Shown: positions 27,537-37,409, counted from the stretch's first letter. The stretch: 64,000 nt of DNA from Planctomycetota bacterium (GCA_014381825.1 JACNKX010000114.1:1-64000), one strand, 5' to 3'. Notes: generated by a model not told the origin, from the letters alone. Program-made: numbers and translations.

Positions 27537-28975
27537 TTTAACACGGGTTTGCGAGCTGCCTGGACTTCGTCGGGGCGGCTGATTGCCGTGGTGTGTGGGG
27601 CGTCATGCAGTAGCTCGGTTGCTTCGTCGGTAATTCGGAATAATGCCGCGGCGAATGCGTCGAGCGTTTCCTTGCTCTCCGACTCGGTTGGCTCGATCAT
27701 CATCGATTCAGCAACCGTGAGTGGGAAGTAAACAGTTGGCGCGTGGTAGCCGAAGTCGAGCAATCGTTTGGCGATGTCCATCGCGCTGATTCCTTTCGTC
27801 TTCTTTAATTCTCCAGCCGTTGCGACAAATTCGTGCATGCAGCGATCGCCGTGAGGAACTGGCAGAATGTGCTTGACGCGACTGAGCAAGTAATTCGCAT
27901 TCAATACGGCATTCTCAGAGGCGCGCCGAAGGCCATCTGCCCCGTGAGTCAGAATGTAGCAGTACGCACGTACGAGAACTCCCACGTTACCGAAAAAAGC
28001 TCGAACGCGCCCGATCGATTTGGCACGATCGTAGTCGAGCGCGAAGCGACCATCATGCTGACAAACCACTGGCGCAGGTAGATACGGCCCCAACTTTTCC
28101 GTGACGCAAATCGGCCCTGCGCCCGGGCCGCCGCCGCCGTGCGGTCCGCTGAAAGTCTTGTGAGGATTATAGTGCATCATGTCGGCACCAAAATCACCGG
28201 GGCGGGCGATGCCGAGTATGGCGTTCATGTTGGCGCCGTCCAGGTAGATCAATCCGCCCTCCTTGTGAACCAAGTCCGCGATGTCGGCAACTTGATCGTC
28301 GAAGATGCCCAATGTACTTGGATTCGTGATCATAAAAACGCCGACTTGATCGTCCAGCTTGGAACGCAAGTCTTCGAGGTCAACTAGGCCGCGGGAGTCG
28401 CTCTTAATCGTGACCGCGTCGAAGCCCGCCATTCGAGCACTCGCCGGATTCGTGCCGTGCGCGCTATCAGGGGTCAGTACTTTAGTACGCTTCTCACCGA
28501 GATCGTCGAAGTAGGCGGCCGCGACCATCAATGCAGTCAACTCGCCATGTGCTCCCGCCGCTGGTTGCAATGAGACCGCTGGCAGTCCCGAAATCTCGGC
28601 GAACATGCCTTGCAGCTCATGCAGTAGTTGAAGCAATCCCTGAACCGTATCGTCCGGTTGATACGGATGGAGATCGGCGATCCCGGGAAGGTTCGCGAGT
28701 CGCTCGTTTCGCTTTGGGTTGTGCTTCATGGTGCACGAGCCGAGCGGATAGAAGTGTGTATCGACGGACATATTTAATGTCGAGAGATTCGTGAAGTGCC
28801 GGACGACGTCTGGCTCGGTCACTTCTGGAAGCGGCGGAGGTGTCGTCGCGCGGCAACGCTCGGGCAAAAGGTCTTCGATCGGTCGCACCGGCACATCCGA
28901 CTTCGGAAACCGAGCCGCTCGACGACCGGGCTTGGAAAGCTCGAAGATGGGTTGAGTAGCTAGAGTGTTTCGCAT
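27521..28975 (-). CDS. gcvPB: Glycine dehydrogenase (decarboxylating) subunit 2
   Basis: The C-terminal-type half of P-protein, 484 residues, PLP-dependent. The PLP lysine is in MHYNPHKTFSGPHGGGG; PLGSCTMKHNPKRNE and AHGELTALM are further family blocks. The start chosen is ATG 28975 (MRNTLATQPIFELSKPGRR) next to AAGG; ATG 29011 would overlap gcvPA by 23 bp without a ribosome site. It pairs with GcvPA to decarboxylate glycine and pass the aminomethyl group to lipoylated GcvH. Confidence 0.93.
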   Translation of the reverse strand: MRNTLATQPIFELSKPGRRAARFPKSDVPVRPIEDLLPERCRATTPPPLPEVTEPDVVRHFTNLSTLNMSVDTHFYPLGSCTMKHNPKRNERLANLPGIADLHPYQPDDTVQGLLQLLHELQGMFAEISGLPAVSLQPAAGAHGELTALMVAAAYFDDLGEKRTKVLTPDSAHGTNPASARMAGFDAVTIKSDSRGLVDLEDLRSKLDDQVGVFMITNPSTLGIFDDQVADIADLVHKEGGLIYLDGANMNAILGIARPGDFGADMMHYNPHKTFSGPHGGGGPGAGPICVTEKLGPYLPAPVVCQHDGRFALDYDRAKSIGRVRAFFGNVGVLVRAYCYILTHGADGLRRASENAVLNANYLLSRVKHILPVPHGDRCMHEFVATAGELKKTKGISAMDIAKRLLDFGYHAPTVYFPLTVAESMMIEPTESESKETLDAFAAALFRITDEATELLHDAPHTTAISRPDEVQAARKPVLKWTSA

Positions 28976-28988
28976 GTCCTTCGATGCC

Positions 28989-30356
28989 TTATACGGAGAC
29001 AACCGAGTCATCGACTGACGCGCGAGTCAAGCTGTCAGCTAACTGGTCGATTTCATGTTTCGTTCGTTTTTCGGTAACCGCAACGAGGAAGCAGTCGCTG
29101 AGATTGGGATACCATGTCGAAAGTGGAATTCCCGCTAGAATCCCCGACTCGCTACACTCGGCCAAGACGTCGGCAACCTTGCCTTTGGTGTCACGAATCA
29201 CAAACTCTTTGAAAGTTGGCTGCTGGAATGCCAGCTCAAATCGTTCATCAGCGACGAGTTGTTCGATGGCGTAGCGTGACTTCTGAAGGCACAGCTCCGA
29301 AGCTTCGCGGAGCCCTTGTGGCCCTAGGGCCGAGAGGTAGATCGCAGCTCGGAGCGCGAATAAGCCTTGATTCGTGCAGATATTACTGGTCGCCTTCTCG
29401 CGGCGAATATGCTGTTCTCGCGTTTGCAGCGTCAACACCCAGCACCGCTTACCACGGCGATCGGTGGTCTGACCCGCGATGCGGCCTGGCATTCGGCGAA
29501 CAAATTTCTCTCGACAAGCCATGATGCCGAGGTAAGGCCCACCGAACTGCATCGGCGAGCCAAGTGATTGGCCTTCCGCCACGACCACGTCCGCGCCAAG
29601 GTCGCCGGGGCGTTTCAGCTGGCCCAGGCTGATTGGATCGCAAGAGACGACGAACAACGCTCCGTGTTCGTGAGCAATCCCGGAGATCCGTTCCGCATCT
29701 TCGACGCAACCGAAGAAATTCGGTTGTTGTAACAACACGCATGCTGTGTCGTCATCGACGGCTTCTTCTAGCTCTTCGATCGAGACGATGCCTGCGGGCG
29801 AACCGACGGTGATCAATTCAGCGTCGAGATGCGTGAAGTAAGTTTCGATGATCTGACGATATTCAGGGTGGACGCTCGCCGTCGTCACTACTTTTGAACG
29901 CTTCGTCACGCTCATACACAGGAGTACCGCTTCAACCGCCGCGCTGCCACCGTCGTACAGACTGGCGTTCGAGACGTCCATTCCAGTCAACTGGCAGATC
30001 AGCGTCTGATATTCGAACGTGACCTGGAGATTGCCTTGACTGACTTCCGGTTGATACGGCGTGTACGAAGTATAGAACTCGCCACGCGAGGCGATTGCAT
30101 CCACCACGGCGGGGACAAAGTGGTCATAGCTTCCGCCGCCAAGGAAACAGGTCTTCTGTCCAGCGTGCTCGTTCTTTGCGGCCAGAGCCTGCATGTGTTG
30201 CGTCAACTCCAACTCGCCCATGGCGGCCGGAATATCGAGAGGACGCTCTAATCGCAACGAATCGGGGATCGGAGCAAACAGATCGTCAATCGATGCCGCG
30301 CCGATTGCGTCGAGCATCGCGTGTTGATCTTCAGGCGTATTAAATGTGTAAGGCAT
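28989..30356 (-). CDS. gcvPA: Glycine dehydrogenase (decarboxylating) subunit 1
   Basis: The N-terminal-type half of P-protein, 455 residues. Diagnostic blocks: FLGGGSYDHFVPAVVDAI, FYTSYTPYQPEVSQGNLQ, and VEGQSLGSPMQFGGPYLGIM. The two-subunit P-protein is the usual arrangement in planctomycetes, Thermus and Bacillus. It precedes gcvPB by 13 bp. Confidence 0.94.
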   Translation of the reverse strand: MPYTFNTPEDQHAMLDAIGAASIDDLFAPIPDSLRLERPLDIPAAMGELELTQHMQALAAKNEHAGQKTCFLGGGSYDHFVPAVVDAIASRGEFYTSYTPYQPEVSQGNLQVTFEYQTLICQLTGMDVSNASLYDGGSAAVEAVLLCMSVTKRSKVVTTASVHPEYRQIIETYFTHLDAELITVGSPAGIVSIEELEEAVDDDTACVLLQQPNFFGCVEDAERISGIAHEHGALFVVSCDPISLGQLKRPGDLGADVVVAEGQSLGSPMQFGGPYLGIMACREKFVRRMPGRIAGQTTDRRGKRCWVLTLQTREQHIRREKATSNICTNQGLFALRAAIYLSALGPQGLREASELCLQKSRYAIEQLVADERFELAFQQPTFKEFVIRDTKGKVADVLAECSESGILAGIPLSTWYPNLSDCFLVAVTEKRTKHEIDQLADSLTRASVDDSVVSV

Positions 30357-30414
30357 CGGATGAGAGGGTCTGTGTTAGGTGTTGAGATGATTTGTCTTCT
30401 GGCTTCGACGATCC

Positions 30415-30810
30415 TCAGCCTTCTTCGGCGCACTGCTTCTGGTAGGCGGCTGAATCGAGAAGCTTAGCGAGGGAGCTTTCGTCCGCCAGCTTAACCTTGA
30501 GAATCCAACCGGCGTTGTACGGATCGGAGTTCAGAGTTTCTAGCGAATCGGGGAGTCCCGCGTTCACAGCGACGATCTCGCCGGTCACGGGGCTGTAGAG
30601 CGGGCTGACGGCCTTCACGGATTCGACCTCGCCGAACTCTTTACCCGCTTCGACTGTTGCACCAACGGAAGGAAGCTCCATGTAGACGAGATCGGTCAGT
30701 TGCTCGACGGCGAATGCCGAGATGCCGACGGTCGCCACCTTGGCACCATCTTCGTCATTGACCTTGGCCCATTCGTGCGTCTCGGCAAATAGCAGTTCGT
30801 CGGGGTTCAC
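30415..30810 (-). CDS. gcvH: Glycine cleavage system H protein
   Basis: A 131-residue lipoyl carrier protein. The lipoylated lysine is in EVESVKAVSPLYSPV. The start is GTG 30810 (NPDELLFAETHEWAKV) with AAAGGA eight bases upstream; the longer open frame to 30924 runs back into gcvT. It shuttles the aminomethyl group between P-, T- and L-proteins. Confidence 0.93.
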   Translation of the reverse strand: MNPDELLFAETHEWAKVNDEDGAKVATVGISAFAVEQLTDLVYMELPSVGATVEAGKEFGEVESVKAVSPLYSPVTGEIVAVNAGLPDSLETLNSDPYNAGWILKVKLADESSLAKLLDSAAYQKQCAEEG

Positions 30811-30862
30811 CGTGAATTCCTTTCGTCTTATTAGGCGCGAGCCACTTGCGCGTTGGCGCGAC

Positions 30863-31981
30863 TCACTTAATGTCTCGTTTGTAGAAGGGCAACGCCACGA
30901 CTCGAGCCTCTGCGGCGCGTCCACGAATGTCGACGGCCAATTTTGTACCTAACTCCGCCGCATCGGGCTGAACATAAGCCATCGCAATCGGTCGCTCAAG
31001 CGTCGGTGAGAACGTGCCGCTCGTCACTTCCCCGATAACTGCGTCGCTCGAGAGTACGGGATAGTGCTCACGGGGAACTCGTTTGCTGTCGATCTCCAGG
31101 CCGATTCGGCGCAGTTGATTGGGAAGCTGTTTGAGTTCTTTGAGCGCAGAGGCGCCGATGAAGTCACGGTCTTTCAAGTGAACCGCGAAGCCCAACCCTG
31201 CTTGAAATGGGTCGATCGTTTCCGACAACTCGTGCCCGTATAGAGGCATCGCTGCTTCTAATCGTAATGTGTCTCTCGCGCCTAGTCCGACGGGCTGGAT
31301 GCCGAACTGTTCTCCTTCAGCGAATAGGTTCTCAACGACGCTACTCGCGGACTCCGCCGAAACGATCAATTCGCATCCATCTTCGCCCGTGTAACCCGTG
31401 CGGCTGACGATGACTGGGTGACCAGCGATCTGCGCGGTTTGGCCCGAGTAGTATCGCATGTTGCTCAATTGCACATCGGTCAACGGCTGTAATGCGCTAA
31501 GAGCGTCTGGCCCTTGAACGGCGAACATCGCTGTTTCTACAGTCTGGTCCCGAATCGTCACGCCATCATCGCTAGACAGATGTTGCTCGACCCAGGCAAC
31601 GATCTTTGCACGATTGCTCGCATTGACAACGAGCAAATGAAATGGCTTGTAGTCTGCATCAGCGAGATGGTAAACGAGCACATCGTCGAGAATGCCACCG
31701 GATTCGTTGGTCACGAGAGAGTAGCGAATCAGCCCTTGTTCTAGTCCGACGACGCGTCGGGTGAGCAACCGGTCGAGAAACGTCGCCGCTCCTTCCCCAT
31801 CGAATCGCAAACGCCCCATGTGCGAGATATCGAAGACGCCGATGGCGTTGCGCGTAGCCCTATGTTCTTCGACAATCGACGAATACTGAACCGGCATCGA
31901 CCAGCCCGCAAAGTCCACCATTCGCGCGCTGCGAGCAACGTGCCAATCGTAAAGCGGCGTGTGTGCGAGGGCAACTTCCAT
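30863..31981 (-). CDS. gcvT: Aminomethyltransferase (glycine cleavage T protein)
   Basis: A 372-residue folate-dependent T-protein. Landmarks: TPLYDWHV and VDFAGWSMPVQY at the N-terminus, GVFDISHMGR, SRTGYTGEDGCEL, and a C-terminal barrel (EVTSGTFSPTLERPIAMAYV). It leads the gcvT-gcvH-gcvPA-gcvPB-lipoate-ligase operon; L-protein (lpd) is elsewhere. The 145 bp upstream (31982-32126) show no glycine riboswitch that I can recognise. Confidence 0.93.
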   Translation of the reverse strand: MEVALAHTPLYDWHVARSARMVDFAGWSMPVQYSSIVEEHRATRNAIGVFDISHMGRLRFDGEGAATFLDRLLTRRVVGLEQGLIRYSLVTNESGGILDDVLVYHLADADYKPFHLLVVNASNRAKIVAWVEQHLSSDDGVTIRDQTVETAMFAVQGPDALSALQPLTDVQLSNMRYYSGQTAQIAGHPVIVSRTGYTGEDGCELIVSAESASSVVENLFAEGEQFGIQPVGLGARDTLRLEAAMPLYGHELSETIDPFQAGLGFAVHLKDRDFIGASALKELKQLPNQLRRIGLEIDSKRVPREHYPVLSSDAVIGEVTSGTFSPTLERPIAMAYVQPDAAELGTKLAVDIRGRAAEARVVALPFYKRDIK

Positions 31982-32126
31982 GTAGCGATCCGTGAGCCAA
32001 AGGCGTGTGCGTTCTTAACCGCACATGACTCACGAAATTGTAGCTAAACCGAGGCTGCCCGCTAGCTGGGCGAGTGCGTACTCTCAGTTCTAATTGCACA
32101 TTCACGATGTGCTAATCTCAGCGACG

Positions 32127-32399
32127 TCAGCTAAAGCCGGACGTGCAGGCTGGGGCCGTGTAGCGTCGTTGGGGACGCGGGGCCGAGACGAATTGTGTCT
32201 GGTATCCGTCCGCTGAGGGTGCATCGGCTTGTTCCGGTGTCGCTAGTTGAGATGGGGCGGCCACGTTGTCAACGGCTTGGTCGCGGTGGGACGCCAGATC
32301 GAAAGGCTTGATTCCGCTTGTCGTTGCACACCCGGTCCAGGTCACTGCGACAAGTGCCACTGCGATTTGATACCATCGAATCCTTGACTTAATCCGCAT
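32127..32399 (-). CDS. Small putative lipoprotein
   Basis: A 90-residue protein with a lipoprotein signal: positive start (MRIKSRIRWYQ), hydrophobic core and lipobox T-W-T-G-C at about residues 19-23. The mature part is Pro/Ala/Gln-rich, without a domain. ATG 32399 is supported by GGAGG seven bases upstream; a longer frame from 32453 is not needed. It lies upstream of the gcv operon on the same strand. Function unknown. Confidence 0.65.
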   Translation of the reverse strand: MRIKSRIRWYQIAVALVAVTWTGCATTSGIKPFDLASHRDQAVDNVAAPSQLATPEQADAPSADGYQTQFVSAPRPQRRYTAPACTSGFS

Positions 32400-32591
32400 A
32401 CCTTGACCTCCAGCTTGAATCGTTGTCCTCGACTGTCGGTCTTTTCGGCACAAAAGCTTTAGTCAGTTCGTGAGCTGGGACACATTCGCAGAAATAGTCG
32501 CCCAATCTTGCGGAAACGAGAGCGCTTCGGGTGATGTGGCGCGACCACAGGAAATGGGAGGTTTTCGCGTGAGTGCTAGCCGAACTAGCCC

Positions 32592-34934
32592 TTACGAACC
32601 GCGGCTTCCACGTCGTTTGTCTTTGCCCGCTGCCTTTTTTGCGGTTGGCTTCTTGTCGGCTCCACGTCGCTTGCCGCCCGATTTGTCTGCGGTTTGATGC
32701 TTTCGCGAGCCGCCGGGCGATCGACCGCTCGATTTCATTGAAGACGAATGCGTCGTTTTCTGTGATGCTACGATGCGAAAATCTAGCGAACGCCGATCGA
32801 CGTCTACGTGAGCGATCTCGACTCGGAGTAAATCACCTAAGCGGAACGAGTTTCCGGCGCGACGGCCCACCAGGCTGTGCGTGTCCGCATCGAATTGGTA
32901 GTTGTCGTCTTGCAGTGACGAGATGTGAATCAACCCGTCGGCTGGCAATTCACGACCGCACGCGAACAATCCGAATCGCTCGACTCCCGTGATCACTGCA
33001 TCCATCTCTTCGCCGACGCGCGAACTGAGATACGTCAGCAGTTTGACCTTGATCAACTCGCGTTCCGCCGATGCCGCACGTTGTTCGCGTTCCGAACAAT
33101 GTTCGCCGAGCAGAGCTTGTTTGTCGAAGTCGTTCGGCGGTTTTTTGCCTCGGACAATGGATTCAATCATCCGATGAATGGTCAGATCAGGATAGCGACG
33201 AATCGGTGATGTGAAGTGACAGTAGTTGCGGCTGTTCAATGCGTAATGCCCTTCGACCTCCGGGCTGTAGACCGCCTTCTTCATCGCTCGCAAGACCGCA
33301 TAGTGAACGGCGTGCTCTTCCGGTTGACCGACGACTTGTTCGACGACTCGCTTGATCTCGAAGCGACTCTCCAAACTCTCGCACTCAATTCCCAACTCCC
33401 GCATGAACTGAGCTAGGTTTTTGAGTTTGAGTGGGTCGGGCTTCGCGTGAACTCGTCTTAGAAAGTGCAACTCGTGATCCGAGAGCAGCGTCGCGACGGC
33501 TTCGTTCGCAGCGAGCATAAACTCTTCGATGATCTGATGGCTTTCGCTATGCTTTGCGAGATGTGCGCCACTCACCTTGCCATCGTTGTCCAAATCGATC
33601 TTCACTTCAGGCAATGTCAGCTCGATCGAACCACCGCTAAGCCGCCGCCGTCGCAAGATCATCGCCAACTCGTACATTCGCCCAACGAGATCGAACACTT
33701 TCGGTTCCAACTTCTCCCGCCACGGCTGTCGATCCTCAATATATTCGTCGATTTCTTCGTAGTTGAAGCGATGTGCGCTCTTGATCACCCCGCAAAATGC
33801 TTCGGTCGCCACCGGCACGCCTTCGGGCGTGAACTCGATGACCGCGGTCTTTGTATAACGAACACGATGCGGCTGGAGACTGGCCAGATTGTTCGATATC
33901 ACTTCCGGAATCATCGGAATGACACGATCTGGTAGATAAACACTCGTCGCCCGATCACGCGCTTCGCGGTCCAGCGGCGAGCCCTTCGGCACAAAGTGCG
34001 AGACATCCGCGATATGTACGCCGAGTCGCCAATGACCGTTGTCGAGCTTCTCGAGCGAGATCGCATCGTCAAAGTCGCGAGCGTCGAAAGGATCGATGGT
34101 GACCACTGTATCGCCCGTGAAGTCACGGCGATCTTCGCCAATCGACTCGTCGAACTTGTCGGCCTGCTCCCTTGCCGCTTCAAGCACATCGTCTGGAAAC
34201 TCGTCTGGCAAGTTGAACTCGCGGATGATCGATAGCGTGTCGATTCCCGGTGTTCCGCGTGCGCCGAGTACTTCGACGATGACCGCTTCGCCATCGCGTG
34301 TGTGCGATGGAAAGTGAACCATCTCGATGACGACCTTATCGCCGCTGCGAGCATTCTTTGCACCGGCATCACCGACGAATGTGGGTCGAGCGAAGACTTT
34401 GCCATCGACTTGGACAAAGCCCATCTCCGTGCGTTCAAAGTAAACGCCAACGAACTGATTCTTGTCTCGTTCGAGAATCTCGACGATCTCGCCCCGAGTC
34501 CGCTCGCCCCCGGCGCCCTTCTTTAGTCGAACCGCGACCAAGTCACCGCTGGATGCGTCGAGCGTCTTCTTCTCGGAGATGTGAATATCATCGCCGAGCC
34601 GTTTTTTAACGTCCGGATCTTTGGGCCGCACAAAGCCAAATCCAGCCTTCGCTTTGCGAAACGTACCGGTAACGACGTTGGTCGGCTTGGGGGCATTGGA
34701 CGCAGCAGTCGCGGACTTGCCGCCCGGCATCGCCACCAAATGCTTCTCGCCATACGCCAGCTTGCCCTTCTTCGCGAGCCGCTTCACGGCTTTGCGAACT
34801 TCGGAGATTCGTTCCTTTGGCAGCCCCAACTTCTTGGCGATTACTCTCGGTTTGACAGGCTGATAGTTAGGTCGAGAGACGAACGCCAACACCGCATCTG
34901 CTAGATCAGCAGGATCGATTTCTTTTTCTTCCAT
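32592..34934 (-). CDS. rnr: Ribonuclease R
   Basis: A 780-residue RNase II/R-family 3'-5' exoribonuclease. Order: N-terminal winged-helix (about 1-60), cold-shock OB domains (GTFRKAKAGFGFVRP), the RNB catalytic core (DPFDARDFDDAISLEKL with the Asp ligands; HIADVSHFVPKG; HYALNSRNYCHFTSPIRRYPDL), an S1 domain (ITGVERFGLFACG) and a very basic tail (KKAAGKDKRRGSRGS). A tail like this favours RNase R over RNase II. Start is ATG 34934, or GTG 34952; neither has a good ribosome site. Confidence 0.92.
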   Translation of the reverse strand: MEEKEIDPADLADAVLAFVSRPNYQPVKPRVIAKKLGLPKERISEVRKAVKRLAKKGKLAYGEKHLVAMPGGKSATAASNAPKPTNVVTGTFRKAKAGFGFVRPKDPDVKKRLGDDIHISEKKTLDASSGDLVAVRLKKGAGGERTRGEIVEILERDKNQFVGVYFERTEMGFVQVDGKVFARPTFVGDAGAKNARSGDKVVIEMVHFPSHTRDGEAVIVEVLGARGTPGIDTLSIIREFNLPDEFPDDVLEAAREQADKFDESIGEDRRDFTGDTVVTIDPFDARDFDDAISLEKLDNGHWRLGVHIADVSHFVPKGSPLDREARDRATSVYLPDRVIPMIPEVISNNLASLQPHRVRYTKTAVIEFTPEGVPVATEAFCGVIKSAHRFNYEEIDEYIEDRQPWREKLEPKVFDLVGRMYELAMILRRRRLSGGSIELTLPEVKIDLDNDGKVSGAHLAKHSESHQIIEEFMLAANEAVATLLSDHELHFLRRVHAKPDPLKLKNLAQFMRELGIECESLESRFEIKRVVEQVVGQPEEHAVHYAVLRAMKKAVYSPEVEGHYALNSRNYCHFTSPIRRYPDLTIHRMIESIVRGKKPPNDFDKQALLGEHCSEREQRAASAERELIKVKLLTYLSSRVGEEMDAVITGVERFGLFACGRELPADGLIHISSLQDDNYQFDADTHSLVGRRAGNSFRLGDLLRVEIAHVDVDRRSLDFRIVASQKTTHSSSMKSSGRSPGGSRKHQTADKSGGKRRGADKKPTAKKAAGKDKRRGSRGS

Positions 34935-35154
34935 TGCTTTTACTGTAGTCACTTGTTGAAAGGAGAGCTATGGGGTCAAGGCAGACAGCCATCTAGATGG
35001 GATCGCAAGAGTTCAGTCGATCCAAGCTCGATAGCTGCGCCCGCCAGCGCTCGGCCCAATTCTGAAGCCACGCGACCTCAGCTACGACTCCGATCTGCCA
35101 ATTGCTTCTTCCTGCAATCTGGCGTGCCCGTCACTGCTGTTCGCGGCCATTTGT

Positions 35155-37119
35155 CTAGCCAAGGATTTCCCAAAATTCGTGGCCTTCTTCTGTCTCACGC
35201 TTTTCGAGTCCGCGATCGTGCGGTGTTGCTTGGAATCTAATTGCCTTATCCATGTCGTTCATAACGTCTTTCGCTGCACCGACGTAGCCGTGTCCGATTG
35301 AGTCCATATCAACTTTGTCTACGCGAACCGTATCGATCCCATCGAACACGGTAACAGGCGGATGATACCCGACTCGGTCGTGCCAGTTCACGATTGACGA
35401 TGCCCAAACGGCCCAGTCGCGAGGTGATGCGTACAACGTTGTCTGCAAAGCTGCTTGCTGATAGACGGCACAATTCTGCTGAAAGACTTCGACATCAACA
35501 TCTGGTGCTGCCAAGAGGATCTGACCGAAAGCCTTAGGATTCTTGCTCCTAACCTGATCGATGACGTTCTCCATCACCTTCAGGACGCCTCGGTTGCCCA
35601 TGCTGTGAGCGATCAGGTGGATCTTCTTTCCGCCGCTCTCTTGCAAAATCTGTGTTAGAAACTCAGTCAACAACGGCTCGGATGCCTCGATCGTCGCGCC
35701 GTCGGCGACATATCCGATCAACCTCCCGAGCGAAGGCCAACTGAAGAACGCCGTAAGCCCGGGGAAGTTCATGTCGGCGCTGATCTGAGCGGCGCGGATC
35801 GCCGCGTCTTTGAAATTGACGCGGAAACCATGCACAAACACGAGTACATCTTGCTCGTTCGTAGGTGCATTCTTTAACTGTTCGCGTGCTTGCTGCCAAA
35901 ACACATCGTCCTTCAACGGTGTGATCGAGTCGTTGTCTAGCCTGACCGTGTCGTCGATCCCTGTCCACAGCTTCCACCAGAAGGAGGAACTCAAAGTTCC
36001 TTTCTTGCGATGGTCCTTGGGTACGCGTACCGAACACGTTCCGTAGTTCAGTTTGTTTTCGCGTTCGGTCCCGTAGCCTTTTGATGGTTTCGCCGGGTCT
36101 TTGAGCTTCCGATTGGTTCCGTAGAACAACTTCACTTTCGGAACTGCTGCGTCGCCGCTCCCTTCCTCAACGACGGGTGCTTTATCCGTAATGATGTATG
36201 GCCAACCCGCTTGCGAGCGGGGCGTTCCGAGTGACAGACCTGAGATGGCAATGTCCGGATCAAACATCCGAGGATCGTTGGTCACGAAGTGCGGGGCCTC
36301 GCGGTCCGGAAGTCCTAGAATTCTGATCTTGCTGCGACCTAACTCAACGGCTGTAGCGTAGTCGCGACCGTACGCAAGAGCTTCGTAGAAGCCGCTGGAG
36401 AATTGCGTTGCCGATTCGTCATCAATCCGCGAAGTCATGCCAACGACACACGGAACACCACGACTTAGCAATGCATCCGCCTGAGCAGCGGACCAGCAGG
36501 AGTTCAACGTAACGCATTCGACGCGACCTCCGACCGTTTGAAACAGCTCACCTAGTTCCTCTGCCTCGACGATCTGTTGGCCGCCCGTTTCATCGGCAAA
36601 GATCAAATTGCCTTCGGGCGTGCCATGCCCGGCGAAATGGACGACCATAGGATCGTGGGCTAGCAACAGCCCGGACAAGTCGGCGGCACCAGTCGCCATT
36701 CGTGAGAAGACGCGAAGGTCGCGTTTCGGCTTCTCAACGAACAACTGCTTCGCTATGACGGCAGCTTCTTGTTCGAGGGCCAGTGTGGTCATTCCTTGCG
36801 CGTTCGCGGCAACAACGAGAACGTCGCTAGGTCCCGACTCGCTGGCCTTGTTGGGAAGGTCGATTGCTTCTTCCAAGGCAACTGGATTGATCTCTTTGAT
36901 TGCTCTTTCGAGCTGGTCCAACTGCTTGTGATTCTCGGCGTACTCGATCAGTGAACGCACGCGACCGTTGCGAGACTGCCCTTCTGCGAAGCTTTTTGCC
37001 ACTGCGGGAAAGTGATCGAAACAGAGGTCATTGAACTCTTGTTCCGAAAGCTTGTTAGCAATGGTGGTCATGAGTTGTGCGCGGGATAGTGACACTTGCG
37101 ATACCCTCTTTCGATTCAT
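35155..37119 (-). CDS. EAD1-CHAT protease-DUF900 hydrolase fusion
   Basis: A 654-residue three-part protein. Residues about 10-80 (LSRAQLMTTIANKLSEQEF, then LCFDHFPAVAKSF and RVRSLIEYAENHKQLDQL) resemble the death-like EAD1 adaptor domain of prokaryotic conflict systems. Residues about 98-300 form a CHAT caspase-like protease with H165 in VVHFAGHG and C208 in TLNSCWSA. Residues about 328-640 form a DUF900-type alpha/beta hydrolase with S506 in IAHSMGNRG, Asp in ASPRDWA and His in SIGHGYV. Both catalytic sets look intact. ATG 37119 overlaps the upstream STAND fragment as ATGA. The probable role is a regulated suicide or defence effector activated through EAD-EAD contacts; that is inferred from architecture. 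Confidence 0.8.
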   Translation of the reverse strand: MNRKRVSQVSLSRAQLMTTIANKLSEQEFNDLCFDHFPAVAKSFAEGQSRNGRVRSLIEYAENHKQLDQLERAIKEINPVALEEAIDLPNKASESGPSDVLVVAANAQGMTTLALEQEAAVIAKQLFVEKPKRDLRVFSRMATGAADLSGLLLAHDPMVVHFAGHGTPEGNLIFADETGGQQIVEAEELGELFQTVGGRVECVTLNSCWSAAQADALLSRGVPCVVGMTSRIDDESATQFSSGFYEALAYGRDYATAVELGRSKIRILGLPDREAPHFVTNDPRMFDPDIAISGLSLGTPRSQAGWPYIITDKAPVVEEGSGDAAVPKVKLFYGTNRKLKDPAKPSKGYGTERENKLNYGTCSVRVPKDHRKKGTLSSSFWWKLWTGIDDTVRLDNDSITPLKDDVFWQQAREQLKNAPTNEQDVLVFVHGFRVNFKDAAIRAAQISADMNFPGLTAFFSWPSLGRLIGYVADGATIEASEPLLTEFLTQILQESGGKKIHLIAHSMGNRGVLKVMENVIDQVRSKNPKAFGQILLAAPDVDVEVFQQNCAVYQQAALQTTLYASPRDWAVWASSIVNWHDRVGYHPPVTVFDGIDTVRVDKVDMDSIGHGYVGAAKDVMNDMDKAIRFQATPHDRGLEKRETEEGHEFWEILG

Positions 37120-37409
37120 TTGCCTGCTGCCGGAATAGACAAAGACGCTTTGTGGCAGGCGAGCGGGTGCACCGGAATCCAAGCTGCTGCCCGTTGTGGA
37201 TGCTCGCAGCCTGAAGGCTGTACTCCAACATTGAGAAACCGCTCGGCGATTGCGGTCTTGCCGGCTCCGCCCATGCCAATCAATGCACAAACTCCGTGGC
37301 CTCCAGCACGCCACCAATCGCAGATCTGCTCGAACTGCGGGCGATGCTGCCAATCGCGGGCATGTGGCAGCGTGTGTACGAAGTAGTTGGTTTGATTGCC
37401 GTCGGCCAC
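37116..37409 (-). pseudogene. N-terminal remnant of a STAND NTPase (P-loop only)
   Basis: A 97-codon frame from GTG 37409 (AAGGGG upstream) reading NYFVHTLPHARDWQHRPQF, then CALIGMGGAGKTAIAERFL: the opening of a STAND/NB-ARC-type ATPase with a complete Walker A. After the P-loop the reading deteriorates and stops at 37116-37118. In the neighbouring frame, LPQSVFVYS just upstream of the CHAT start looks like the next piece of such an ATPase. The sensor is therefore probably broken by frameshift and deletion. Its stop overlaps the effector start (ATGA), so a coupled short peptide is an alternative reading. Confidence 0.6.

Noticed and set aside
31982-32126. Possible glycine riboswitch upstream of gcvT.
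   Set aside because: I could not find the paired aptamer helices or the conserved GGA cores in this short interval.
34953-35240. Plus-strand 95-codon frame with an AGGAGAG-like site near 34960.
   Set aside because: Overlaps the end of the CHAT gene, has no recognisable domain, and the ATG after the site opens only an 8-residue frame.
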